Part shown: positions 46,336-58,804 of the stretch, one piece after another | Layout of the letters: every line of letters begins with the position of its first letter | Position numbering within the stretch: position 1 is the first letter of the stretch | Origin: Hyperoodon ampullatus | Taxonomy: Eukaryota > Chordata > Mammalia > Artiodactyla > Ziphiidae | DNA: 64,000 nt | Reading direction: 5' to 3' | Assembly (NCBI GenBank): GCA_949752795.1 | Contig: OX457074.1 | Coordinates: forward strand, 8,135,527-8,199,526 | The notes under the pieces: model-generated | Databases searched by the model: none | Told to the model about the DNA's origin: nothing | Seen by the model: only the letters and a program-made list of their open reading frames with translations | Made by a program: the position numbers and the translations under genes

Positions 46336-47739
46336 TCTAGCCCCTGCCTGCGCCAAGCTCTCTGGCATCCGGATCCTCCTCCTCCCTTCTGAGATGCCTG
46401 TAACTCAGCCTTAGCAAACTAGTTACCCATTGCTGGATATGACCTGCTCCCCTTTGCTTCCAGGCATCTGCATGTGCCGTTCCCTCTGCTTGGTCTACCC
46501 TTCCCACATTTTTTTGCCCTGGTTGAAGCTGATTTGATCCTCAAGACTTGGCCTAATAGCCCTCTCTCTGCAGAGCCTTCTCTGCACTGGCTGGTTGTTC
46601 CTCACCCCTCAGTGATGCACACTATCTTAAACTGTGGTCACCGCACTCATGGTCTTTGAGGGTCTGTGACAGGAGGACCAGCCACCAGCTTTCCCTTCTT
46701 TCCCTCTCACTTCCTCCTCTGGTCCCGGAGTCAAAAGTACCACCATTCACCTTTAAGAGGAAGCTTTTTAGGCCAAGCCAGTTTTTATGAACGCAAATAA
46801 ATGATTTGTGCACAGAACCAAAGTGTGACTCTTAGGTTGAAATGTGGCTGAGATACCTATCGCTCCATGTTTATTCCTCCTCTTTGTACTCTTCGGTGGT
46901 TCCCAGGTTTTCTGCACTGAGCAGTTGTCACTCTTGTGATAGGAGAAAGAGTATAAGAACAACACAGGAACTCTCCCAGACCCTGAGCTTGTAGTACCCC
47001 CTGGAGGAGATGGCTCCCAGCAGCCTGTTTTCCTGTCCCTTTGCTGAGGTGAGGGACCCTGGGCTCTCCACTGTAATTACCACTTGGAGTCACATGGTAG
47101 AGATGTATCAGCAGTCCTGGGTCGGCCTCCTGCAGTTGTTGCCCAGCCTCCCCTCCTCTGTGGAAAGTTGTCTCTGCGGGTATTTCCTTTCACCAACATG
47201 AAGACAGTCTTTTACCTCGTTATGCAGAGCAGCACCATCTCCTTTCTAGGTGAAATTTTTGCTTTAATTTCACAGATCCAAAAAGCCCGAGAAAAGAGAA
47301 GGAAATCCTCTCTAGTCCTGGGGCCAAGCCAGGAGCCTCACTCTCAGGGGAGGATGTCAAGCTGTCTCCCCCTTTACAGCAGGCAGACCCTAGCGAGCAT
47401 GGCCTTTTCTGTTATATTTACAATGATAAATATCTGCTTAAAGAAAACCCAAAAGATGCATGTGATTATGTATCTGATTTTGGGATAAGAGAAGATTTTC
47501 CAGGATAAAAGCATAAAAGAAAAGACTCATCGGTGTGGATACAGAAAAAATTTAAATTTGGTTATAAAAGCACCGAATCAAAAACACAAGTAAAAGGCAA
47601 AATGTTGAAAAAGTATCTGCCACTAAAAGATTTCACTTCTTTGATTTGTAAGGGCAGGAATGACATCTGTTTTATTCACCATTGCTGACTTGGTGCTTGT
47701 ACAATGCCTTGCAGAGAGTGGACACTCAAATATCTGTCA

Positions 47740-48335
47740 AAGCAATGAATGGTCATGCTCAACCTCACCAGTCATTAGGGAAATGCAAATTAAAACAACA
47801 GTAAGATATAATTCTCCTACTAGATTGAGGGACATTTTGGCGGCTTGCAGGATCTTAGTTCCCTGACCAGGGATTGAACCCGGGCCACCGCAGTGAAAGC
47901 ACCAAGTCCTAACCACTGGACTGCCAGGGAATTCCCAGGGGACATTTTAAAGATTGATAATATGCAGTGCCTGTGAAGATATGGAGACATAAGTTCTTGC
48001 TCATCCTGTGGGTCATAAAGGAAATTGCCTCTTCAGTGGGCAATAGCAGTGCCCTTAAATTGCTCCCCAGTTACACAAAAGGCTGGTACACACAGGAATA
48101 TTCATCCCAGCCTTGCTAGCAACAACTCAACATGTGGGAAATGTCAAACAAATTCACACTATGGAATACAATTCAGTCCTTACAAAGGGTAGTACCCACA
48201 GCAGGAGAAAACGGGGGAGGGATTCCAAGTGACCAGCATATGTACTGCCTTGGAAAGATTACCAAGACTGTTACCAAGGTTGGAATACAACATGTACAGC
48301 AAACAAAACCAAGCCCCATGATTAGAGATGAATAG
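47740..48335 (+). mobile_element. Old L1 fragment split by a SINE
   Basis: GCTCAACCTCACCAGTCATT, GGGAAATGCAAATTAAAAC and ACTATGGAATACAATTCAG are degraded L1 3' phrases. Interrupted by the SINE at 47839-47935. Confidence 0.6.
47839..47935 (-). mobile_element. Short CHR-1-like SINE
   Basis: GGCGGCTTGCAGGATCTTAG to GACTGCCAGGGAATTCCC. GGGACATTTT is duplicated. The poly(T) tail is absent. Confidence 0.85.
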
Positions 48336-49384
48336 AAAAAGGCCTGGAAGGCAGGTTCCCAAATATTCCCCTCTGGGGAGGGGAAAGGGACTGTGCCAGT
48401 GGGGCTTTTTATGGTCTGCATTTAATTTTTTTACTAAGAGGTGTCCCCATGGATCCTTGTGAAATTAAAAAAAAAAAAAATTGAAGGGAAGAAAAGGCAT
48501 GAGGCCTAAACTATTAATTTACAAGGTGGGTGACAGAACATGACAGATGTGCAAAAACTCACTAGTAATCCAATGAATGCAAATTAAAGGAACAGACACC
48601 TTTTTGCCTAGCAAATAGGCAAACATGAAACAAATAGCATCTAGCGGTTAGGGAAAGAGCACTTTTTGATTTTTTACAGGACGGATTTACTATAAACATT
48701 TAGTTAAGGCAACATCCAGGATTTACAGATACATTCACCACTCTATAGCCATCATAATTGCGCATAAAGGTATAAAAATACCCAAGTTCAATAGTTTAGG
48801 AAAAATAAACAGATAGGGAGCTAAGATCCCTTAAAATCCTCTGTTAATTTTAAATTATTATTATATGTAAGAGACCAGCTTTGGGCAGTGATATAGTCCC
48901 AGCTGCAGGCTTCTTTCTTTCCTCTCTTTTCCTCTCATAATTCCTCCACCCTCAAAAACCTAACCCTGAAGGCCCCTCTTTCAAAACACTTTTAACTCGA
49001 CTGCATCCTGTCCTTTGCTGTACATACTCACAAAACGCATCCTTGTCAGACTCAGCCTCCACTTTTTCCACCCCTTCATCCCAGCTGCTGAGCATTCCAA
49101 GGATATTCCAAGCATATCCGCATCCCCAGCCAATTCTTCCTTCTTCCCTTCTATCCATTTTCCTCACTGCCATGGCTATCTTAAGACTTCACCTCTGGTG
49201 AGCTAACTAAACTTAAAAGCTTTTGCACAGAAAAGGAAACCATTGACAAAACGAAAAGACAAGCTACTGAATGGGAGAAAATATTTGCAAATGATTATGA
49301 CTGATAAGGAGTTAATATCCAAAATATATAAACAGCTCATACAACTCAACATCAAAAAAAAAAAGAAAGAAACAACCTGATTAA

Positions 49385-49711
<327 letters not shown>

Positions 49712-50062
49712 TGAATCAGAACTACAGTGAGGTATCATCTCACACCTGTCAGAATGGCCATCATCAAAAAGATCAAAATAATAAATGTTGCTGAGGGTGT
49801 GGAGAAAAGGGAACCCTTGTGCACTGTTGGTGGGAATGTAAATTGGTGCTGCAGCTGTGGGAAACAGTATGGAGGGTCCTCAAAATTAAATATAGAACTG
49901 CCATATGATCCAGCAATTACACTTCTGGGTATATATCCAAAGAAAAGGAAAACACTAATTCAAGAGGATACATGCACCCCAGTGTTCACAGCAACATTAT
50001 TTACAATAGCCGAGATAGGGAAGCAACCTGTGTCCATCAATAGATGAATGGATAAAGAAAAT

Positions 50063-50067
<5 letters not shown>

Positions 50068-50109
<42 letters not shown>

Positions 50110-50215
50110 TATCAATTGTGTATATATATATTCAATCGTATATATACACAATTGAATATTCAATTGTACAGATATATATATATATTCAATTGTACATGTA
50201 TACAATTGAATACTA
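50068..50215. repeat. (TA)n array with CAATTG inverted repeats inside L1
   Basis: A TA run (50068-50107) is followed by perfect 16-bp inverted arms (50113-50128 and 50139-50154) and further CAATTG-bounded hairpins up to about 50213. Confidence 0.9.
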
Positions 50216-50589
50216 TTCAGCTGTAAAAAAGAATGAAATTTTGTCATTTGCAATAACATGGATGGACTTGGAGGGTATTATGCTTAGTGAAATAAGTCAG
50301 ACAGAAAAAGACAAATACTGTACGATATCATTTATATGTGGAATCTAAAAAATAAAACAAACTAGTGAATATAGCAAAAAAGAAACAGACTCACAGATAT
50401 AGAGAACAAACTAGTGGTCACCAGTGGGAAGAAGGGAAGGGGGAGTGGGGAGATAGGTGCAGGGGATTAAGAGGTACAAACTTCTGGGTATAAAATAAAA
50501 AAGCTACAAGGATATATTGTACAGCACAGGGATATAGCAAATATTTTATAGTAACTATAAATGGAATATAACCTTTAAAAATTGTGAAA

Positions 50590-50994
50590 TGGGGCTTCCC
50601 TGCTGGCGCAGTTTTTAAGAATCCGCCTGCCAATGCAGGGGACATGGGTTCGAACCCTGGTCTGGGAAGATCCCACATGCTGCGGAGCAACTAAGCCTGT
50701 GCGCCACAACTACTGAGCCTGCACTCTAGAGCCTGCGAGCCACAGCTACTTAGCCTGTGCTCTAGAGCCCCTGTGAGCCACAACTACTGAGCCTGCATGC
50801 CACAACTACTGAGCCTGCGTGCTGCAACTACTGCAGCCTGCACGCCTAGAGCTCGTGCTCCGCAACAAGAGAAGCCACTGCACTGAGAAGTCTGTGCACT
50901 GCAACAAAGTGTAGCCCCCGCTCCCTGCAACTAGCCAAAGCCCACGCAGCAATGAAGACCTAAAGCAGCCAAAAATAAAAAAAATAATAAAATA
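50590..50994 (+). mobile_element. CHR-2-type SINE nested in L1, expanded body
   Basis: GGGGCTTCCCTGCTGGCGCA head. The CCACAACTACTGAGCCTGC unit is repeated extra times, making the element longer than usual. AAAATTGTGA is duplicated at 50577-50586 and 50995-51004. Confidence 0.93.
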
Positions 50995-51639
50995 AAAATT
51001 GTGAGTCACTATGTTGTACACCTGAAACATATAATAAATCAGCTATATCTCAATTAAAAAAAAAAAAAAAGACTTCACCTCTGGCCAGAAGACAACTCTC
51101 TCAAATTCCCTATCTCTTCCCCCAACTTCTCTGAATGCATCTATCATTCATTTAATAAATTTTTATCAAGTACTCGCTGCATGCAGGCATTGGATAGACT
51201 TTGGGAATACTGGAATAAAAACAAACAAAACACAGTTCCTGACTTCAAAGAATTTGGTAAGACAGAAAAATGAAAAATGACATGTAATATGGTAAATGTT
51301 ATGGTAGAAGTCAATCCATGCAGCCTTGGGAACACAGAGTGTATGTTCCTAACCCCAGATGGATGGATCGGTACCTGGGGCAGGGGGCAAGCCAGATTTC
51401 CCACATCCTCTGCAGGGCAAGCCCAGCCCTCCCTGGCTCCAGAGGCCACTGCTCAGTCATTTTCCCTTCTCAGATTGCATTTATCTTCACTTCTCCCCTT
51501 CTCCTCTCCTCTTTCCTCTTGGCTTATAAACATCTTCAGGAGTCTCACACCTCTCAAGCTGCAGGGCCCCCCCCCAAATATTCCCTGCTCCTCTCTAGCC
51601 TCTACCCTGTTTTTGGGGAAGAGAACAGTAAGGGGTGCT

Positions 51640-53030
51640 CTTCACGCTGCTGATGGGAATGAAAATAGGTACAACGTTCTAGAGGACAATGTGGCACCGT
51701 GTACCAAAAATCTTAAAAATGTGAACATCCTTTGACCCAGTAATTCCAGTTTCTGGAATTTACCCTAGGGGAAAAAAAATCATGGATGTGTACAAATAAC
51801 TGTCATAAAGATGTTTATTAAAATGTGGTTTAAAAACAAAGTACTGAAAACAATCTAAATGTCTATCCAAGTGAGATGATTAATTTTAAAAAGTATAGTG
51901 CAACATGGAAGGTAATACTGTTGAGCAGCTATTTAAAACTGTGCTCTGATGCTACAAAAATATTCACCAACATGTGAAATGCTTTATGGTAATAGCTAAG
52001 TGAAAATAGTAAGGGACCAAATATTGACAATAAGATTATATTATATTATATATATATATATTATATATATATAATACATAGAGAGGAGAAGAGAGAGAGA
52101 GGGAGGGAGAACTGGATAACTTTAGCTATACCACTAACTGCATAATTTGGACAATTATTTAGTCTCTCTGAGCCTCAGTTTCCAAATCTGTAAAGTGGAT
52201 ACAATATGAGGTACTTGGTAGGGCTCCATGAGATAATGTATGTGAAGTGCTTAGCACAGTACCTGGCATATAACAAACTCTCAAAAGCATTAACAGTGGT
52301 TCAACTCAGTGCTTTTTCATTCCCTCAAATATTTATTGAGAGCCCTTGAGCCTGCTGTTCTCTCTATTTGGAACTTCACTTGGTAAATCTGTACTCTTTC
52401 TTCAAAACTTTCTTTAACTGTACTATGATGCCCTGCCTTCTGTGTTCATCACAATAAAAACACTAAACTTTAAATCCAAAACATACATTTATGCAGAAAT
52501 TGAAACAGTACCTTTTATCTCACAAACATAATGTTGATCAAAAGAAGTCAGACAAAAGAATTGAAAGCAGGGACTCAAACAGATACTTGTGCATCAGTGC
52601 TCACGGCAACATTATTTATAATACCCCAAAGGTGGAAACAACACAAATGTCCACTGATAGATAAATGGATAAAGAAAATGTGGTATATACACACAATGGA
52701 ATATTACTCAGCCTTAAAAAGGAATGAAATGATATGGTCTATAACGTGGCTGATCCTTGAAAACATGCTAAGTGAAATAAACCAGACAAAAAAGGACAAA
52801 TATTGTATGAGCCCACTTACATGAGATACCTAGAATAGGCAAATTCATAGAGACAGAAAGTAGAAATAAAGGGGGGAGGAGGGAAAGGAAATGGATAAAT
52901 AAAGGAAATGGATAGTGGTGATGGGTGCACAACATTGTGAATTAATGCCACTGAATTAGCCACTTAAAAATGGTTAAAGTGGTAAATTTCATGTATATTT
53001 TACCACAATAAGAAAAGACTGAAAAAGAAG
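51640..53030 (+). mobile_element. Old L1 fragments
   Basis: Two L1 3' stretches (about 51640-52010 and 52540-53030; for example GAAACAACACAAATGTCCAC and CAATGGAATATTACTCAGCC). They flank TA-rich and MIR-like sequence (about 52130-52320). Confidence 0.6.
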
Positions 53031-53190
53031 AAAAGAAGCCGGACACCAAAGAGTACATACTGTTTGATTCCACTTATACAAAATACAAAGACAGAAAACT
53101 ATGGTGACAGAAATCATAGTAGTGACCACTCTTTGGAAGTTAGTGGCGAAGAGGACTGAAGGGCAGTTCTGGGGTCATTTTCTATTTCTT

Positions 53191-53504
53191 CCTTTATTTA
53201 TTTTTGGCTGCGTTGGGTCTTTGTTGCTGTGCGTGGGCTTTCTCTAGTTGTGGCGAGCGGGGGCTACTCTTTGTTGTGGTGCGTGGGCTTCTCATTGCAG
53301 TGATTTCTCTTGTTGGGGAGCACGGGCTCTAGGCGCACGGGCTTCTGTAGTTGTGGCACTTGGGCTCTAGAGCACAGGCTCAGTAGTTGTGGCGCACGGG
53401 CTTAGTTGCTCCGCGGCAAGAGGCATCTTCCTGGACCAGGGCTCGAATCCGTGTCGCCTGCATTGGCAGGCGAATTCTTAACCACTGTGCCACCAGGGAA
53501 GCCC
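53191..53504 (-). mobile_element. CHR-2-type SINE with perfect 16-bp TSD
   Basis: TCATTTTCTATTTCTT is duplicated exactly at 53175-53190 and 53505-53520. Confidence 0.95.
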
Positions 53505-53783
53505 TCATTTTCTATTTCTTGATGTGAGTCCTGTTTCCACCGATGTGTTCAGTTGGTGAAAACTAACGAGCTCTTCGCTTCTGAGTTTTCCCGTCAGCAT
53601 TATTTACACTTCAATCACTAGTTCACTGGGAGACAACAGCAAAACCCCCAGAACGTCTTTAGAACAATTTTTAATTTCAAAAATCCGGGTAAATTCTTGT
53701 AAGCTGAACCTTTTTTCCCTGTCTTTCTTGGGGCTCCTGCTTTTCCTGTGTCCTAAGCCTGCAATGAATCTGTGCCTTCTTTT

Positions 53784-54002
53784 TTTTTTTTTTTTTTTTT
53801 TTTTTTTGCGGTATGCGGGCCTCTCACTGTTGCGGCCTCTCCCGTTGCGGAGCACAGGCTCCGGACGCGCAGGCCCAGCGGCCATGGCTCGCGGGCCCAG
53901 CCGCTCCGTGGCACGTGGCATCTTCCCGGACCGGGGCACGCACGAACCCGTGTCCCCTGCATCGGCAGGCGGACTCTCAACCACTGCGCCACCAGGGAAG
54001 CC
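53784..54002 (-). mobile_element. Young short-type SINE
   Basis: Poly(T), GCGGTATGCGGGCCTCTC to GCCACCAGGGAAGCC. CTGTGCCTTCTTTT/CTGTGCTTTCTTTT flank it. Contains a small internal duplication (GCACGCACGAACCCG). Confidence 0.93.
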
Positions 54003-54099
54003 CTGTGCTTTCTTTTGAAATGCTTTCTTGCCTTATTTACCAAGGTTCCACACTACCTGGGGCCGCATTCTCGGAGCACCGGCTGGTGACTAAATTGTC

Positions 54100-55060
54100 T
54101 CCTTGTCTGTCATCTCGACTAGCCCTGAGTTGAACTCTTTGAGATCAGAAAGACCAGTCCCGGCTGATTCCGCTAACCCGGAGCTCAGTGCGCGTTGCAG
54201 AGCAGTAATAAATCCAATCAGCCCGGGAGGCTGGGAGCAAGGCCGGAAGAAAAAGGCTGCGAAGAGGAAAGCGCCGCTCTGGTCTGCCCAGCGGTGCCAG
54301 CCCGCTCGGACATCCAGACGCGAAGTCACACCCCTTGCCCAAGCACCTCCCCTAACTCCCTCCTGGGCCCGCCCCTCACCCATGGGCTCCTTAGGCTCCG
54401 CCCACCAGGCGTGGCCCTGCCCCGGGAGGGCCAGGATCCCGCCAACAATAACTCCGCCCCTCCTTCCGCTGAGAAACCTGTCCCTTTTATTTAAAGAATA
54501 CGTTTACGTCAGCCCGCTTTACGTAGCTTGTCTTCATCAGTGCAAGGCGCGGAGGTGGAACTTCCTGTCTCTGGTTCTAACAGCTTCCGGTTGAAGCCGG
54601 AAGAGACCGGACCCTGGACAGAATCAGGGCTAGCCAGCCCCTCCCCCGGCCCCTACAGAAAGGTGAGTGCACGGGCCGTCTTGGCGAAGTCAAAACATTT
54701 AGTCTGGCCGTTTCAGGTGAGGATCTCCTTCCTTATCCAGGCACAGTACCGGTCCAGATCCCCTTTAATTTCCCATGTTCCCCCGCGTACTCAAGCCCCG
54801 CCCCCAGTCTCCCGGCCCCGCCCCGAAGTGTGAGGGGTGTGGATGGTTTGTGAACCCCTCACCTGAGTCCACCCGTCGCGGGCTGGGAGAAGCGGGTTTG
54901 GCCACGGCGGCCGGAACTAGGCAGCGTTTCGGCTTGGGTGGACCCACGGACTCCTCTCCAGCGCCGCGAGAATAGGACCGCCCAAACGCGGAGCCTTCGC
55001 GTCAGAAAAGGCAGGATCGGGGACCCGTCCTCACCGCGCCGTCAGGGTCGCTCACAGGTT
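54100..55060. promoter_or_regulatory. TMUB2: TMUB2 CpG-rich promoter, possibly bidirectional
   Basis: GC- and CpG-rich block around exon 1. Motifs: ATF/CREB-type TTACGTCA (54504-54511) and a paired ETS site CTTCCGG-6 bp-CCGGAAG (54584-54603). A TTTTATTTAAAG stretch lies at about 54485. In human the antisense RNA ASB16-AS1 starts near this promoter. The CpG-rich sequence extends 400 bp upstream of exon 1, which would allow the same here. Confidence 0.55.
54520..54662 (+). other. TMUB2: TMUB2 exon 1, non-coding (start estimated)
   Basis: Ends at a strong donor, ACAGAAAG then GTGAGT (54663). The 5' limit is guessed from the promoter motifs. Spliced to 56653 it gives the shorter protein beginning [11 protein letters not shown]. 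Confidence 0.6.
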
Positions 55061-55237
55061 GAGGAGCGAGCAAAGGCCTCTGAGAAGGGAGACCTGGGGT
55101 CCTGCCCAGTCCCTCCCCTCGAAAGTTCCCTGTGCCTGTGCCAATCGTTTTTGCCTCTGTTCGCCGCAGTTTCCTTTTCTTTAAATCAGGGTTAATGACG
55201 TTAACCTTACCATTAGGGGTTAGCTGTGGGAGTGATA

Positions 55238-55430
55238 AATAACTGCTGCTGTTTGTTTACTGAACAGTTGCAATGTGCCAGGCACTGTGCTAAGTATTTT
55301 GCTTCGATGATTTCCCGTCATCTTCAAAACAACCTTATGAGGTAGGTACTATTTTTAACCCCATTTTACCGATGAGAAAGCTGAGTCTCTGAGAAAATTG
55401 TTTGAGGTTACTGAGCTAGTAAGAGGCAAA
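55238..55430 (+). mobile_element. MIR-like SINE hosting a TMUB2 exon
   Basis: MIR-like text: CAATGTGCCAGGCACTGTGC, AACAACCTTATGAGGTAGG, ACCCCATTTTACCGATGAG. It contains the alternative first coding exon of TMUB2. Confidence 0.8.
55307..55341 (+). CDS. TMUB2: TMUB2 alternative first coding exon (MIR-derived)
   Basis: Thirty-five coding bases reading MISRHLQNNLM plus two bases, ending at donor GTAGGT (55342). Joined to the acceptor at 56653 it gives [15 protein letters not shown], matching as I recall the N-terminus of the longer human TMUB2 isoform except for one A/V change. A candidate upstream acceptor is TTTACTGAACAG ending at 55267, so the full exon may be 55268-55341. Both the ATG and the donor lie inside the MIR-like element. 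The extension adds 20 residues before the first membrane segment. Confidence 0.8.
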
Positions 55431-56587
55431 GGGGGTTATAGTTAGTTTTGGGTTTTTTTGTTTTGGTTTTTTTCCTGATTCCAGGGCCCATGTACTAAAT
55501 AAGGATGTGAAAAGTATTCAAATGTTGATATGTTCCGCAGTATTCTTTGAGCCGCTACTGTGGGGTTATGCTGGGCACTACGGTGCATAGAGAAATACAC
55601 GTGAACCTTATCTTCCAGGAGTCTTAGTAGAGAGATGGACTGGTAGATAAGTATAATGAAGTTTTATAGGTGCTGTGAGAATAGTCTGGTAATGATAATC
55701 ATCAGACTGGATTTGCCCAGGGACAGCTTTGAAAGCAGCAGATTCTCCAAGGGAAAGGGTAGGTACTCCAAGGAGCAAGCAGATATCCTTCCTACCTTTC
55801 TAAGAAACTGCCGAGGGAGAACACAGGACAAGAGGGGAGACTGCGATATGGATTGTGAGAGCCATTTTGGAATCTTGTCCGAATCAGTTCCATGGAGGTA
55901 GTGGTTTTGCATTTGTGAGCCTACAGTGACCCAGGAGGGTGGTGCTTCTGGTGTCTGTTCTGCTTTGCTGCCAGAAGAATTTCGGAGGAGGCGGACACAA
56001 TGTCCGCTGCATAGTGTCTGTTGATGGCCCCTACTGAGCTGTCCCTTTGGGGTGGTCTGACTTTGCTTTTGATAAATTAATTTTCTTTGGCTCTTGACAT
56101 CTGGACCTAGATCCATGACCATGAAAGAGACTGAGTTCAAATGACACAATCTGGCAAGAGTGGCTGCCCTGTGCCTCCAAAGGGGCCCCAAATAAAATAT
56201 AAAATATTCCGGGCTTTTTTGGTTTCTCTGAAGCCACCTTAGAGGCATCTCAGGGGGGACATAGTTGCTTTACCAATAGATAAAAATCCTAGAGAAACTC
56301 AGGGCTCACAGAAGCAAATGTTTTCCCCACCACCTGCCAAAAAAGCAACGAACAGTAACAGCAGCAGCAGCAGCAACAAAGCTGTAAGGTTTTCCTGATG
56401 ATCCATGCTTACTGGGGGGGTTGGAATGTGAGAGAGGAAGGGCGTGGAACCTGAAAGCCAGCGTTTCAGGTTAGAGGCAAGGGCTAAGTCCTTAGCTGTA
56501 GATCGGGGGTCCAGAGTTCGGAAGGTTTGTGTCTCTACAGGACACTGAACTCCATTTTCTTTCAGGGCTGGGTCAGTTAGAGCCTAA

Positions 56588-57824
<1,237 letters not shown>

Positions 57825-58730
57825 GGACCGTAGAGAGAAAATGAAAGGCGTGGTCTTCCTCCTTTATGGCCTCCCCCCTTTCCTGGCCAGAGCTGGGCCC
57901 AAGGGCCTGGGAGGGAAGGGTGGAAAGGATGTGGTGGGTCCCCCTCCAGAGGGCCCAGGAGGCAGGCACGGGGCCTCCCCTTCACGTCCACGAGGGTACA
58001 GACAGCCCCTCTGTGCAAGCACAACTCAGGTAGAAATGAGGATGTCATCTTCCTTCACTTTTAAGGTCCTGAAGTTCAGAGCTGAGCTGGTGTTCCAGCT
58101 CAGTGGGGAGCCTGGGCTCTGAGGATTCCCTCCCAGCTGTGGCCCTAGCTCTTTGCATTACCCTGCATGTCTGCTCCTCAGCCCCCAGGGCTGCCTGTCA
58201 GGGCAGCTCAGCATGGCCCCAGCATACATCTATAGGGAGCCTGGAGTACCTTTCGGTTCCCTAGTGGAATATCCATCTTTTGAGACTGAAATCACGCGGG
58301 CAGGAGTCAAGTTTGTGTCAGCCTTCCCCGTAGGCACCTGGCCACCTCCACCTTCTCCCTCCACCCCGTAGCAGGAATAGGGTGTTCTCTGTGTTCTGGA
58401 CGGTTTCCAGTGTTCTTTTTTTCAAAGCACTTTGCTTATATTCTTAAAAAAAAAAAAAAAAAAAGTCCCTCATAGAGCTCAGTCAGGAAGGGGATTGGGG
58501 CACAAAGCCAAGCCCCCAGCATTGGGAGAGGCCGGGCCACAGCTGCTGCTACCCTAGGCCTAAGGCCGTAAGCAAGAGGCAGCTCTGGCCCTCAGCCAGT
58601 GTCCTACTCTGCCCAGCTCCAAGGACGAGCTCTGGGTATGGAGCACTGGGCCCCAGGCCCTTGCCTCTGGGGCTCTTGGATGGAGGGCCAGTATCTGTGA
58701 CTGAATAAAGTTCCATTTCGTGGCCGTGGC
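57825..58730 (+). other. TMUB2: TMUB2 3' UTR
   Basis: About 0.9 kb from the TAA to just past AATAAA at 58704-58709. It contains a 20-base A-run (58445-58464) that could cause internal priming in cDNA data. Confidence 0.8.
58704..58709 (+). terminator. TMUB2: TMUB2 poly(A) signal AATAAA
   Basis: Canonical hexamer followed by a GTGGCCGTGG-type downstream element. Confidence 0.8.
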
Positions 58731-58804
58731 GTCTCCTGTGACATTAAGAGAATGCCGCTGCTCTGCCCCCAGCAACATGGGAATGAGGGTGGGTAGGCCG
58801 GGCT

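Noticed and set aside
58445..58464. A-run in the TMUB2 3' UTR considered as a retroposon tail or transcript end
   Set aside because: No SINE or LINE body precedes it and no AATAAA sits at the right distance. The real signal is at 58704.
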